Below, one piece after another: positions 10,841 through 20,739 of a DNA stretch of 64,000 nt. How positions within the stretch are numbered: position 1 is the stretch's first letter; each line of letters begins with the position of its first letter. The translations under genes were made by a program, and so were the position numbers. Source of the stretch: Undaria pinnatifida (lineage: Eukaryota > Sar > Phaeophyceae > Laminariales > Alariaceae); contig JABAKD010000015.1 of NCBI GenBank assembly GCA_012845835.1, positions 8,090,467 through 8,154,466 on the forward strand. Direction: 5' to 3'. The notes beneath the pieces were generated by a model. That model saw nothing but the letters and a program-made list of their open reading frames with translations, was not told where the DNA came from and did no database searches.

Positions 10841-11710
10841 TCAACGTTTTCTGGAAAACGGGGGCTCCTTAATGCCAGAATCGTCGGAATTTCGTTCCGT
10901 TATTTTTCCCCTGATTTTGTTTTTGGCTGAATTGCTACTAAATCATGGGATTGATCATCGGGAAGCAGTTTTTTTTTTTTCGCTCCAACTCAAGTGTATG
11001 CCTCAGAGGGCGTATAGATGCCACAAAACCCTTCAAGGGAGGAATCTCAGTGAAAAGCAAGAGTGCACCTCTAACGTAGCGTGCGTCTGGTTTAGATTTG
11101 TGACAAGGGGTAATTGTCGCAATTCCGGAGGAATACCGCTCGGAATATTAGAGAGGGGTAGTTTTTCGCGTTCCTATACATACATACGATCGGGGTATCA
11201 AAACATAACATGAAAGGGGGTCGAGGGTCCAGCTTCAACTTTGAAAGAACTAGCTTCACCCTCGCCCCCGCCCCCCAGCAATCTCCCCCCCCCCGCCCAG
11301 CCCCATACATATGATATCGCTTGTCCAAGTCTGATCTCCTTGTTCTAGCGATGGTCGTATCACACACAGCTTGCAAAGATGAGTTTCGACAAAATCTTTG
11401 ATCTCACAGCTGGAGTGTATTTTTTTTTTCTGTATTATACATTTTAAAATGGTCACGGGTGTTCGTGAAGGACTTTTAACTATTACTATTGGGAAAGGAC
11501 TGGAGTTCTCTCGCGTCCTTCGCGTTTGTGTCTATCAGACGATGTCAATCCGCACACCCAGCGCCCGTCTTCAGTCTTCACCCTTTTAGAGAGATACGAC
11601 CTTCTTCTGTAAAACGTCAGAATGTTAAATTTATCATTTACTACAACTATTAAGAAACTGCATCCAGCCCATGTTTCGAGCGAAAGTTCCTTGGGCTTAA
11701 ATTGGGCTAT
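10841..11710. other. Unassigned, with an R3 copy
   Basis: Only the R3 repeat (11345-11445) and a C-rich patch at 11250-11300 are recognisable. No exon is supported. Confidence 0.4.
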
Positions 11711-11947
11711 TGCTGTAAGGCTTAGCTTGGGCACGCAATAGGTTAACCTTTTACTATTGGTCGAACGGACTAATATCGTCTAATAAATGGCTTGGTCGAC
11801 AGAGCATTGGTTTTGGCTCGTGGGTTCGAAACCCGCCATCCACCGGTAATACTCTCCAAGTCCGTGTCTTGAGAGCATCCGCGCCTTAAGGCCATTGACC
11901 CTTGGGGGAGTGTTATAAGACTTGGTTTGGGTAAGCAATGGTTAACT
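11711..11947 (+). mobile_element. Diverged TRIM, right terminal repeat truncated
   Basis: Left terminal repeat TGCTGTAAGGCTTAGC..., then AA and a primer-site-like TGGCTTGGTCGACAG. A B-box-like GGGTTCGAAACCC follows, then a shortened interior, then the right repeat TGTTATAAGACTTGG at 11911, which stops after about 37 bases at a T run. R5 follows at 11958-12062. Confidence 0.6.
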
Positions 11948-12062
11948 TTTTTTTTTTATCCTCCGGCGGATGGGGAAAAATAAAGCTTAAGCTCACCACA
12001 CTTCCACGTATTTTCATACGCGTCGTGTGTCGATTTAACTCAGTTGCTTTCGCAACCCAACG

Positions 12063-12501
12063 CAATGGTTAACGTTTTTGGAGTGGACAAGTGGGCTAAT
12101 GCCCCTTAATGCCTTCGCAACAATTGTCGAAATAGTAGCTTATAGTAAAAGAAGGCGTGGGTTAGGGTTTAACTTGTTATACTCCGTTACACTGCACGGT
12201 ACCAACCACGTGTCGGGGGACAAAACGCCGTATATTTGAATATTCGAGCAAGATATTTATTTTTTCCCTTGGTAACATTATTTAACGTGGAAGGTCAACC
12301 ATGACGCATGGTGTCACTCATCGCTATCGCCAACTACCTACACTGTGTAAACATCGAGACTAAAATGTGAGGACCGTTTAATTTCGATATTAATAACATA
12401 ACGGTCCTTATGTCATCGATCAGAGCGGTAAGAGTTACGAGGTTCTTCCTGAGGGAAATGTTCGCTAGGCGTCTCAAAATATAAGCGGGCCCGGAGCTCA
12501 T
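12063..12501. other. No recognisable gene
   Basis: AT-rich sequence without a placeable repeat or exon. Confidence 0.3.
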
Positions 12502-12817
12502 TTTTTTCTTTTTTCACTCACATCTGCTTTCCATCTTCTGGACATACAAGCCGTGGTCACAGGTGTCGTCCCTTTTTCCCCCCCCGGGTCCTTGCCTTCA
12601 ATGTTTTCATCGCGCATAGAGTTCAGCAATCCCATTCACTGCTCGTCGATTTTTCATCGAGTGTTGCTAACTCACGCTCTCGCACTTTCCGCAAGTCAAT
12701 TTGTGCACATGAAAAAGTCCCCACGAATTTATACGAGTATGCACTCGGGGGGGCTTGAACTCGCGAAACTGACCTGTACCACGTTCGAGGATAACCTGAT
12801 ACGCCACCGGGGCGAGG
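12502..12817 (-). mobile_element. tRNA-derived SINE
   Basis: Same parts as the copy at 4739-5053: a head at the right end (CGCCCCGGTGGCGTATCAGG on the minus strand), then the body, then an A-rich tail seen as the T-rich stretch 12502-12515. The B box is mutated (GCGAGTTCAAGCCC), so this copy is probably inactive. Confidence 0.7.
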
Positions 12818-12854
12818 TGGAGGTCAAATACCCCCCCCCACACTTCCCGACGGA

Positions 12855-12927
12855 ACTATTAAACGGCGCTATTAAACGGCGCTATTAAACGGCGCTATTA
12901 AACGGCGCTGATAAACGGCACTATTAA
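12855..12927. repeat. 13-bp tandem repeat
   Basis: About six copies of CTATTAAACGGCG in tandem; the last units are diverged. Confidence 0.8.
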
Positions 12928-13024
12928 TGCTCGCATTGCAATATGTAATCGGCGGGAGGCAACTCTATAAGAACAATATATTTCTGAAGCGCCGGATATG
13001 CGCCGATGGCAGCAGGTTCCAAGA

Positions 13025-13125
13025 TGTTAACTACTACTACTACTATTAATACTACTGCTGCTGCTGCGGCTACTACTCCTGCTGCTGCTACTACTGCTGC
13101 TACTACTACTACTACTATTCCGGTT
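13025..13125. repeat. Interrupted ACT/GCT trinucleotide repeat
   Basis: CTACTACTACTACTATTAAT and CTGCTGCTGCGGCTACTACT blocks. An ATG at 13006 opens a Thr/Ala-rich frame through the repeat and on into a Pro-rich stretch. It could be a first exon, but low complexity alone explains it. Confidence 0.6.
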
Positions 13126-13486
13126 GTGGGCTATGTTGTGTTCCAAGACCTACACACATACACGCATCTACGGCCCAGTCCTCCACATATCGTCGATCCC
13201 ATGAATTATCACCCCAACCCGGCCCGAATCTACGTCGGTCGCCCCCCACCCCACCCTCCGCATCAACCACGTGATAAGCGCCATCCTCAAGCTCTCACCC
13301 GCACTCCCCCAACAACTCACGAATTCACCCGCCCACCGAAGGCGTGCACAACGCCCCCGCCCCCCCCACCCCCTCGCTACCCGCAAAACCGACGTGCTCT
13401 GTGTCAGCTTGGTAGGTTTCGAGTCACTACCGTCTGAAGACTACGACCATGTACGGTCGTGAGCACCCCCTCACCCCCCGCTTCGT

Positions 13487-13650
13487 TTACCCCCGCCCGG
13501 CAAACCTTTTGAGCCCTTGCATTAGCTCCTCCTCGGAGAGATCGACCCTGGGCTTGCCATCGTAGAACTCGTCAGCCACCATCATTTGGGTCGCCGAACC
13601 TACCAGCTCTCGCCTCCTGGCGAGTACCCGGTCTCCTCCATCTTGGTTTG
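13487..13650 (-). CDS. C-terminal exon of an unrecognised protein
   Basis: On the minus strand one frame stays open from about 13670 to a TAA stop at 13489-13487. It gives a normal-looking acidic/basic sequence, with RRRELVGSATQMMVADEFYD followed by GKPRVDLSEEELMQGLKRFA. The stretch is GC-rich, free of known repeats and unlike its low-complexity neighbours, which is why I call it coding. The exon start is uncertain: several AGs precede GGAGACCGGGTAC. Earlier exons should lie to the right on the minus strand but were not found. I do not recognise the family. It would end head-on toward flanking repeats and runs antisense to the ZIP gene. Confidence 0.45.
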
Positions 13651-13689
13651 TGGTATGCGGGCGGCTTTCTCTTTACTACGTAAATAGTA

Positions 13690-13790
13690 TGGGAAAATGT
13701 CGCGAGCAGGTCTTAAGAGGCGGTAATTTTTTACGATTCCGGCAGTCCTTTCCACGACATGGTAGCGGTATCGCTAACATCGGGGGGCAA
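13690..13790. repeat. Copy of the segment at 14832-14930
   Basis: TATGGGAAAATGTCGCGAGC, then CGATTCCGGCAGTCCTTTCC, then ACGACATGGT parallels TTTGGGAGGATGTCGCCAGC, then CGACTCCGCAGTTCCTTCAC, then ACGACGTGGT at 14832-14930. This is either a local duplication or a dispersed repeat. This copy carries a stop in the frame that is open in the other. Confidence 0.5.
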
Positions 13791-13876
13791 CGGCAACTGC
13801 ATGTTCTTCTCTCTATTTCTCCCCCCCCCCCCCCCCTGCGCTGGGTATTAGAGTGGTTCTTGGTAGGATGCTGCTC

Positions 13877-14095
13877 ATTCTTCATGTGACTCGCCGAACA
13901 CCTCACGGCGCTTCGCGCTTGGTGCAAGCAATGTCTGCCTGGTCGGTGAAACACCCGACGTGCTCCGTCCTGGCATAGTAGGGATGCGAGGGTCTATGGT
14001 CTTGCGACCACAGCTGTGCATGGAATGAGTACACCCCCTCCCCCGTGGGTGTCTTTCTATCACCCTCCCCCCCCCTCCCCCCCTGTTCGAGGTAT
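13877..14095 (+). repeat. C-tailed repeat (family C1)
   Basis: A long C1 copy (CTCACGGCGCTTCGCGCTTG, then CTGCCTGGTCGGTGAAACAC, then GATGCGAGGGTCTATGGTC), ending in C-rich DNA to 14085. A C1 fragment also lies at 13400-13480. Confidence 0.6.
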
Positions 14096-14479
14096 ATACT
14101 AATGAGATGATATTAATGGTAGCAGTCCAAGAAACAAAGCAGGGAGTCACCGTGGGGGAAGATACGGTGACGGGATTGATGTTTGCGGATGATTTCGTGG
14201 AGATATTTGGAACGCCCGAAGGGCCGCAAAAACCAATAGTGAAGGCACTATAATACCCCAGGAAACGGAGAGTGACAGCGAACGTGAAAAAAAGCGCGGT
14301 AATTTTCATTTGAGAAAAAATTCAAATACACCCCAGCTGTGAGATCGAAGATTTCGTCGAAACTCGTATTTGCACCCCGTGTGTGCTACTCCGACCGCGG
14401 GTGTTACTGGGTGTGTGTCCTCGTTGAGGATACAGGTGCGGTGATTATGTGGAGAGGGAAGAACCGTACTGAGCGCCCA

Positions 14480-14590
14480 AATGTTGGAGGTGTATTGGGG
14501 GAGTAGGAACGGTGCTCCGTCTCGAAAGGGACGCGTGGTCTATGGACTAATAACTTAAGGCAAGTCACAAATGAGTACGCCCCCCCCCCT
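14480..14590 (+). repeat. C-tailed repeat (family C2)
   Basis: GAGCGCCCAAATGTTGGAGG, then GGAACGGTGCTCCGTCTCGA, then ATGAGTACGC and a C run. Other copies are at 19325-19445 (plus), 20821-20960 (minus) and 44757-44900 (plus, tail eroded). C2 shares the GAGTAYGC-poly(C) ending with C1 but not its body. Confidence 0.6.
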
Positions 14591-14600
14591 CCCCCCCCCT

Positions 14601-14790
14601 CTATCGCCTGACCGACTACGGCCGTGCATGAAATCAGTACACGTGACGCTTCGCGCCTTGATGCATGCGATGCCTGCCTGGTCTGTGAAAACCCTACGCT
14701 CTCCGTCCCAACAATGTAGGGATGCGAGGGTCTATGGTCGTGTTATTGCTACTACGGACATGCACGACATATGATTAACCCCCCCCCCCC
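14601..14790 (+). repeat. C-tailed repeat (family C1)
   Basis: C1 core with a C run at 14780-14793. It follows the C2 copy directly. Confidence 0.55.
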
Positions 14791-14831
14791 CCACCCCCAC
14801 CCCCTCCTTGGTGTTGTCTCAATTTTGTGGA

Positions 14832-14978
14832 AAGTTTGGGAGGATGTCGCCAGCAGATCTCTAGAACTGACAGCGGTTGACGACTCCGCAGTTCCTTCAC
14901 ACGACGTGGTCTACACGGTGTCGCTTATGTCGGGAGATGATGACGCCAGCGGCAACAGCACCACACAACCGATCGTGG
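14832..14978 (+). CDS. Candidate upstream exon of the ZIP gene
   Basis: One frame is open with a non-repetitive composition: LTAVDDSAVPSHDVVYTVSL then MSGDDDASGNSTTQPIV. It is followed by a plausible donor, GTG|GTACGT, at 14979. The donor would be phase 0, which fits the phase-0 acceptor of the ZIP exon at 16625. An acidic, N-glycosylation-like (NST) segment would suit an extracellular N-terminus. Against it, the block has a degenerate copy at 13690-13790 and no family motif. Treat it as a hypothesis. Confidence 0.25.
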
Positions 14979-15034
14979 TACGTAAAAGAGGGTCGTCGAT
15001 GGGGACACAGGGTGGTCAGTACCGAGCAGCCACT

Positions 15035-15345
15035 TTGTTGCGGGGTGTGCTCCAACGTAGATGAGTTGAGGTATAGATAGGGCATGTCATGATGTCAGTT
15101 CTCTCAACCGCTTGTTGTGGAGTGCTCTAGCGTAGATGAGTAAGATGTAGATGGGACATGTCATGATGTTCTCTCAGGCGCTTGTTGTGAAGTGCTCTAA
15201 CGTAGATGAGTAAGCTATAGATAGGAATGCCACAATAGCCCTTTCGGCCGCTTGTTATGGAGTGCTCTAGCGTAGGTAAATAAGCTATAGATAGGGCATG
15301 TCATTTGATGTCAGTTCTCTCGTGAACTTTAGAGGATGCTATGTC
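15035..15345. repeat. Tandem repeat, about 73 bp x 4
   Basis: Four diverged units share CGCTTGTTGTGGAGTGCTCT, then AGCGTAGATGAGTAAG, then ATAGGGCATGTCATGATG. Confidence 0.75.
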
Positions 15346-15717
15346 GAAGCTTTCTCAGATGGTCGGCAGATACAGGCGATGTTTCATGGTGAAGGCATCG
15401 CACATCGGGTCAGAACGTCTGTCTCACAGCGTACGATATCCGGTATTGTGTGATGGTTTGAGTCCATGAACGAATGCTGGAAAAAAATATTGAGAAGGGA
15501 TGACATCTGTGACCATGGTTTTCTTCCAGAAGGTCGGCGGTGAGGGGTAAGACCTCCAAGGTATACGCGGTGAGCAGGAAAGTTTAAACGATAACGAAAA
15601 ATAAAATCTGCGGTATGATGAGACCCTCTCGGTCATCCCCTGTTTTTCGACAAGCGTACCGCCTGATCGGAAGCGTATCGTCACGTATTTCACGAACCAC
15701 ATACACAAAAAACACCT

Positions 15718-16570
15718 GTCTACGGCGGGGAGGGCACTTGTGGGGCCTTTTCATGCAGTGGCTCGGGGTTACTAGCGCAAGTAACCCCGCTAGCACGAGT
15801 AACCCCGCGAAAATACGTGTTGCCTAGCCTGACCCAGTGTACGGTGGGGGGGCTTTTCATGCAGTGGCTCGGGGTTACTAGCGCAAGTAACCCCGCTAGA
15901 GCGAATAACCCCGCTAGCGCGAGTAACCCCGCTGTTCCTTTGCGGTATTAAACCTTCGTGCTGTTTTAATTTGGCGATATCAATCTGCAATGGAACGAAC
16001 GGTAAGCTACGCCGCGCGAAAAAAATCGCCTCAAGTCGTCTTGTCGGTGAGGTACGGAGTCAAGTCGTGCGAGTCGTGGAATCCGGTAGTGAAAATTTGG
16101 GTAGATCATAACATCATCATAACATCATCATAACACCATCGTAACATCATCATAACATCATCATAACACCATCATAACATCATCATACCATCATCACAAC
16201 ATCATCATGACATCATAACATCATCACAACGTCATCATCATAACATCATCATAACATCATCATAACATCATCATAACATCACCATAACACCATCATAACA
16301 TCATCATAACATCATCATAACATCATCATAACATCATCATCATAACGTCATCGTAACATCATCATAGCATCATCATAGCATCATCATAGCATCATCATAA
16401 CATCATCATAGCATCATCATAACATCATCACAACATCATCATAACATCATCATAACATCATCATAACATCATCTTAACATCATCACACCATCGTCATCAC
16501 ATCATCATGACATCATCATAACATCATCATAACACCGTCGTAACATCCCCCTTCTTATACCGTAGCCTTG
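15718..16570. mobile_element. M2 element carrying an internal satellite
   Basis: The M2 left part is present twice (GCTTTTCATGCAGTGGCTCG at about 15756 and 15851). Next come TGTTCCTTTGCGGTATTAAA, GGTAAGCTACGCCGCGCG and GTGAAAATTTGGGTAG. The M2 right end CCGTAGCCTTGG is at 16560-16571. Between the last two lies a 440-bp ATCATCATAAC array, so the array expanded inside the element. It would lie in the intron before the ZIP exon at 16625. Confidence 0.6.
16109..16548. repeat. ATCATCATAAC minisatellite
   Basis: About 36-40 units of 11-12 bp (ACATCATCATA type) with scattered changes (CACCATCAT, CATAGCATC, CACAACATC). Confidence 0.95.
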
Positions 16571-16624
16571 GCTGTTTATAGGTACTTTCTAATCATGTCG
16601 TATTATGACGCTCCACTATGACAG

Positions 16625-16878
16625 GTACCCTTGGCTATTTCTTTGGAGGGGGCGTATACTCTTCTTGTTAGCCACGGCGTCGACGAGGTTCCTCAAGCGG
16701 TGATTTCTCCGGAGGGCGTGACTTTGGTGGCGGCTGCAACAGAATCGGCAGAGGAGCATGAAGATGATGAGGAACACGATGACCATGATGAGGATGAGGA
16801 AGATGATGATGATGATGGAGCTACGACGCAGCAGTGGATTGAAGCTTTGGTGGCCTCTTTAATCGTTTCCATGTGCAG
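16625..16878 (+). CDS. ZIP metal transporter, exon with acidic loop and TM1
   Basis: Acceptor CTATGACAG|GTACCC and donor TGTGCAG|GTACGA. The frame is open for 84 codons, and an in-frame stop lies just upstream at 16619, so an earlier exon is needed. The product runs from an extracellular-looking segment (PLAISLEGAYTLLVSHGVDE) through an acidic/His cluster (EEHEDDEEHDDHDED) to WIEALVASLIVSMC, which fits TM1 of ZIP proteins. The exon ends in phase 2 and joins in frame to 18228. Acidic/His stretches before TM1 are common in LIV-1/KE4-type ZIPs and are thought to bind metal. A decayed copy of its 3' half lies at 17032-17148. Assignment to this gene rests on phase, TM1 position and spacing. Confidence 0.65.
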
Positions 16879-17031
16879 GTACGATGGATTTGGGATTTGG
16901 TAAAACGTGGATACCATACAAATACAAACATCTTGTAAAAAAAATCTTGTATGGATTGACGGAAAGCGATATGGATTGACAGAAAAATGTGTAACTCATT
17001 GGTGATATATTGGAGTGGGTGTAACCCAATG

Positions 17032-17148
17032 GCAATGATGATGAAAGCGACGATAATGGCGATGATGCTGGGGACAAAAACGATGCGGCTACGGTGCAGG
17101 TTGAAGCTCTGGCTGCATCGTGCATCGTGTCTACTACATGCGGGTAAA
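17032..17148 (+). pseudogene. Decayed copy of the ZIP acidic/TM1 exon
   Basis: In one frame it reads acidic residues (NDDESDDNGDDAGDKND), then AATVQVEALAASCIVSTTCG and a stop. This parallels DGATTQQWIEALVASLIVSMC of the exon at 16625-16878, with a GGTAAAA where the donor would be. It sits about 150 bp inside the following intron. The Trp and several TM residues are lost, so it is probably a dead tandem exon duplicate. Mutually exclusive exon use is not excluded but seems unlikely. Confidence 0.55.
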
Positions 17149-18227
17149 AAATCGATAAGGATCTTTCCCGGCAAGGTACGGAGGGGGCGTGGCGTGGGCG
17201 CAGATCCGAAAGGAAGACCGTCTCTACCGTGCAGGGCAGATAAACGTCTATGGCTTGCCACGTCTACAGACTCATACTACTATTAGTATGGTGGAGGTGC
17301 ATGTATTTTTTCTGCGGCTCATAACCTGATGGGCTGTACTCGCCACCCAAAAAGTGACTTTGAGGAAAAACGAAAAGTGCAACCCAGTGAACAATCGCAA
17401 GTTACAACAGGTATAAACATATATGTCTCGCGAAAGAAAATGAGATTCCGACGGTTTCGAGTTAAGAAGCACCGTCAGCCAGAAACCGTTTTAGCCAAAA
17501 AGAGGTATACCTTTATCGTAGCATGCGTCTAAAAGTTCGATCTACGATGGTGCGCGCAGTTGACGCATCGGGACAACGTAGGCCTATTTCCATTGTGTGC
17601 TGTATACTGACGGAAGTTCTTTGGGCATAATTGGGATTTTTTGTTGGAGCACAACGAGCATAACTGGGGAAAAAGACCAAACGCGGTATCATACGGTTCG
17701 TTTTTATGCTCTGCATCCCACAAAAAGCGTCGAAATTTGAAGAAAAGAGGATTTTGATTTGGTGTATCTCTTAAGTGTTTTACTTGATGCGGGGAATGAT
17801 TAATTGAGTGATAGATGTGGAATCTCTACTCATGCCGTACATGATCACATATCGTATTATTAATTAATTAATTAATTTGTTCATCTTTATGTTATTTTTT
17901 CATTTTTTCATCCCATTTATTATCTTATTATCCTCGCACCACTCTCGCCCTCCCTCCCTCCCAGTAGTAACTCAGATCCGGGGTCACATAGCGGGCCCTC
18001 CTCTCCCTCCCCACTACGGTACGTGCCTACATTTTATCGCGAGAATAATTCAGCATGTTCTTCCCTCGTCGACTCGCGTCAAATCGTGTGGGAACCAAAA
18101 ATATTACTGAATGGATAATTGCCTAGTTCAACTTAACCTCCTCCAAAGCCTTGCTGCGCTCGCGCAACTCCTCGTGGTGTTCATTCTCCGCGCCCCTTTT
18201 CTCACCGAACCCTCCTCTTCCACCCAG
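17149..18227. other. ZIP intron sequence
   Basis: Intron between 16878 and 18228. It holds an M1 right-end fragment (17437-17532, GGTATACCTTTATCGTAGC) and a TTAATTAATTAATTAAT run (about 17860-17876). It also holds the R8 repeat (17925-18095; GATCCGGGGTCACATAGCGG), shared with the minus strand of 41935-42100. The acceptor is CTTCCACCCAG|C at 18227. Confidence 0.5.
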
Positions 18228-19020
18228 CTTCGTCGGGATCATCACGGTTGTCAGCAAGCGGATCGCGAGCAAGATCAACCTCTCCTACGCCTTCCTCTTC
18301 GCGTCCGGAGCTCTGCTAACCACCGCCATCGTCCACATCATCCCCGAGGCCATGGAGGAGCTCGAAGCCGAATACCCGGACCAGGTCTACACCATGGGGC
18401 TCAACTCAGGAATAGCCGTGATGGCAGGCTTGTTCGCAGCTTTCTTGCTTCATGTTGTGTTTGCCGACGCGCACTCGCACACCCACGCCCTCGCGCACGC
18501 CCAGCACCAGGAGCAACAGGCGGCTATTCGCGCACCCGCTTACTCTGCTGTCGCCGGGGAGACCGTTCCCGCTGCTGCAACTGGTACATCTACCGCCGAG
18601 GAGCACGCCCCTCCCGCTAATGGTTCGGGTGGTGGTGGCAGTGGTGGTGGGGCTGTCGAAGTCGGAAAAACCGAGAAGGGGGAGCGTGGTAGCTCTCAGC
18701 AAGTAACGGACGCAAGCTCAGACAACGCAGACGCTCCCATGGCCCCAGCGGGGCAGGCTGTCGGACTTTACCTGAGCGACATCAACAACGCCGCCGGTCG
18801 GGGTCTGTTTGACATCGAAGGGCTCGACCCCGTCTGCTGGAATGTTATCGTGGGAGACCTCACGCACAATTTTGCTGACGGAGTTACCATGGGCGCGGCG
18901 TTTTTGGGGTGTTCGTCCACGGTGGGGTGGACGGTGACGGCGGCTACTGTGATGCACGAGATTCCGCACGAGATCGGCAACTTTATGGCTCTCGTCAACG
19001 GAGGAATGACCGTGCCGCAG
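18228..19020 (+). CDS. ZIP metal transporter, central exon (TM2-TM5)
   Basis: Largest ZIP exon, 793 bp, phase 2 in and phase 0 out (CCGCAG|GTGAGA). In order: KINLSYAFLFASGALLTTAI then VHIIPEAMEELEAEYPDQ (TM2 with the conserved H-x-x-PE motif); TM3 NSGIAVMAGLFAAFLLHVVF; a His-rich loop HSHTHALAHAQH; a long Gly/Ser/Ala-rich loop; TM4 VIVGDLTHNFADGVTMGAAF; TM5 ATVMHEIPHEIGNFMALVNG. The TM4 HN..DG and TM5 HE.PHE residues form the binuclear metal site in ZIPs, so transport of Zn2+ or a related divalent metal into the cytosol is expected. HEIPHEIGNF matches the LIV-1/KE4 signature HExPHExGD except for Asn in place of the final Asp. No other strong family candidate. Confidence 0.92.
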
Positions 19021-19991
19021 GTGAGACAAAAAAACGAGTTGTATTGCGTAGGGCGTGGGTACTCATTGCCTCGCATCCCTACAAAATCGGGGCGGAGCAT
19101 GTTGGGTTTTCGTTGGCCAGGCAGGAATTGCCTGCACCTAGCGCGTGCGGGGGGAGGGTGGTCTTGGTGTTGTTGGTGTTGTTTTTTTCGAGAAGATGGA
19201 ACTTGCTCCCTGCTTGGCAAGGACAACGTGAATCAGCGTTTGCTACAAAAGTACTCCCCAATACACATACCCGGGGATAGCATAAGCAAACAGTTCCTAT
19301 GTAATACATGGAAAATGCGTAATTAGCGCCCAAATGTTGGAGGTGTCTGTATTAGGAGTAGGAACGGTGCTCCGTCTCGACAGGGATATGTGGTTAATGG
19401 TCAAATGACTAAGGAAAACAAGAGATGAGTATGCCCCCCCCTCCAGTACACACACCCGCCTGTCCACCCGCCCGCCCGACCGACCCTAGCTCAAGCCGCA
19501 TTTTTGGCCCGACAGGTAGAGGCGTTCAGCGTACAACATTTTTTTTGTGTGACTCGCGTCCAATCTGATCCACGGTCACGAGGCGCGACGCTTACGGCGG
19601 CCTCGACGTCACATATCAAATCGCCCGACACTTTCCTCCAACCCCCATCTCTTCCCCCCCTTCCCTCAACCTATTCCAACCTCCCCCCTCCCTTTTCCCA
19701 ATCCCCACCCCCCTCCAACAAGCTTTACGGTATACCTTCCTCTCCGCTCTAACCGCGGTCTTGAGAGTGGTTCACCCCCCTCTCTCCCTCCACCCGCCTT
19801 CCCCCAACCCCTCCCCATCTCCCCTCTCCCTCCGCCCCCCCCCCCCCTCCCCGAACCCCTCCCTCTCCCTCCCTCCCGCCCTCTCCCCCCCTCCCCCCTC
19901 AAAGACAACTTAATATATATATATATACCACCGCCACCATCAGCACCAACCCCTCCTCCCCCTCCCCCCCCCCCCCCCCCCCCTCAAACAG
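19021..19991. other. ZIP intron with C1, C2 and a false exon
   Basis: Intron GTGAGACA...CAAACAG. It contains a minus-strand C1 fragment (19055-19150), a C2 copy with poly(C) (19325-19445), very C-rich DNA (19620-19990) and an exon-like echo at 19706-19765. The acceptor is preceded by a nearly pure C tract. Confidence 0.6.
19706..19765 (+). pseudogene. Decayed copy of the start of the last ZIP exon
   Basis: CTTTACGGTATACCTTCCTC, then CGCTCTAACCGCGGTCTTGA parallels GTTACTGTACAACTTCCTAT, then CGCCCTAACCGCGGTGTTGG at 19994-20040, about 280 bp upstream of the real exon. It breaks off into C-rich DNA and lacks the rest of the exon. Confidence 0.6.
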
Positions 19992-20300
19992 GCGTTACTG
20001 TACAACTTCCTATCCGCCCTAACCGCGGTGTTGGGAGTGATTCTAACACTGGGACTGCGCGACGTCATCACCGACACGGCGGTTGCCTACCTCTTGTTGC
20101 TGGGGGCCGGAACGTTCATCTTCGTGGGGCTTTCGGAACTGCTTCCAGACGGCCTCGAGACCGTGTACGAGAAAGGAGACCGCAGGCGCACGCAGCTTCA
20201 CCAAGTCTTGTCGTTTACGTTCGGGGCTGTGCTGCTGGGGATTCCGCTGTTGGTTCACCAGCACTGTGAAGCTGACGGCCATGAACACAACCACCGGTGA
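19992..20300 (+). CDS. ZIP metal transporter, last exon (TM6-TM8)
   Basis: Acceptor TCAAACAG|GCG, phase 0, and 102 codons to the TGA at 20298-20300. It gives TM6 (ALLYNFLSALTAVLGVILTL), TM7 (AVAYLLLLGAGTFIFVGLSE followed by LLPDGLE) and TM8 (VLSFTFGAVLLGIPLLVHQH), then a short His-rich tail (CEADGHEHNHR). The FVGLSELLPD stretch is typical of ZIP TM7, and a C-terminus a few residues after TM8 is normal for the family. Joined to 16625-16878 and 18228-19020 it gives about 451 residues without the N-terminus. It is the same gene as those exons. Confidence 0.92.
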   Translation, partial: ALLYNFLSALTAVLGVILTLGLRDVITDTAVAYLLLLGAGTFIFVGLSELLPDGLETVYEKGDRRRTQLHQVLSFTFGAVLLGIPLLVHQHCEADGHEHNHR

Positions 20301-20567
20301 AGAAAATAGCGGACAGATCAGATCACGATCTAGGTAATCTAGATCATGTATACGATCAAGACGCAGTGTAGAGATCCCTCTATAGTGCCGGTTGGGCAGT
20401 GCCGGTTGCGGAAATCGGGCCGGTATAATGCCGGCAGGAGTATACCCGCATTATAGACGCACCACTACCTACCGTAGTAATCTAGATACTGTTGTAATAC
20501 AAGAAAAACGTATGGTTCGGTTTTGTTGCCGCTGTTACTGCAAGGAAATTCAGTTTTGCACCGCAGG

Positions 20568-20675
20568 GGATACATGCATGTTTTCCCCCCAAGGGGATAC
20601 ATGCATGTTTTCCCCCCCATGGAATACATTCAAGTTGTCCCCCCCAGGGGATACACCTGCGTTGCCCCCCCTCCC
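20568..20675. repeat. Tandem repeat, about 30 bp x 4
   Basis: GGGGATACATGCATGTTTTC with C runs, repeated about four times with drift (TACATTCAAG, TACACCTGCG). Confidence 0.75.
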
Positions 20676-20739
20676 CCCGGGCATGTTGCCGCTGTTACCG
20701 CAAAGGATCGATTGCTCGGCTGTACAGAGTTTTTCTTTT

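Noticed and set aside
13006-13437. A 143-codon Thr/Ala- then Pro-rich frame from an ATG
   Set aside because: Explained by ACT/GCT trinucleotides and C-rich C1 repeat DNA. A first exon cannot be excluded, but there is no positive evidence.
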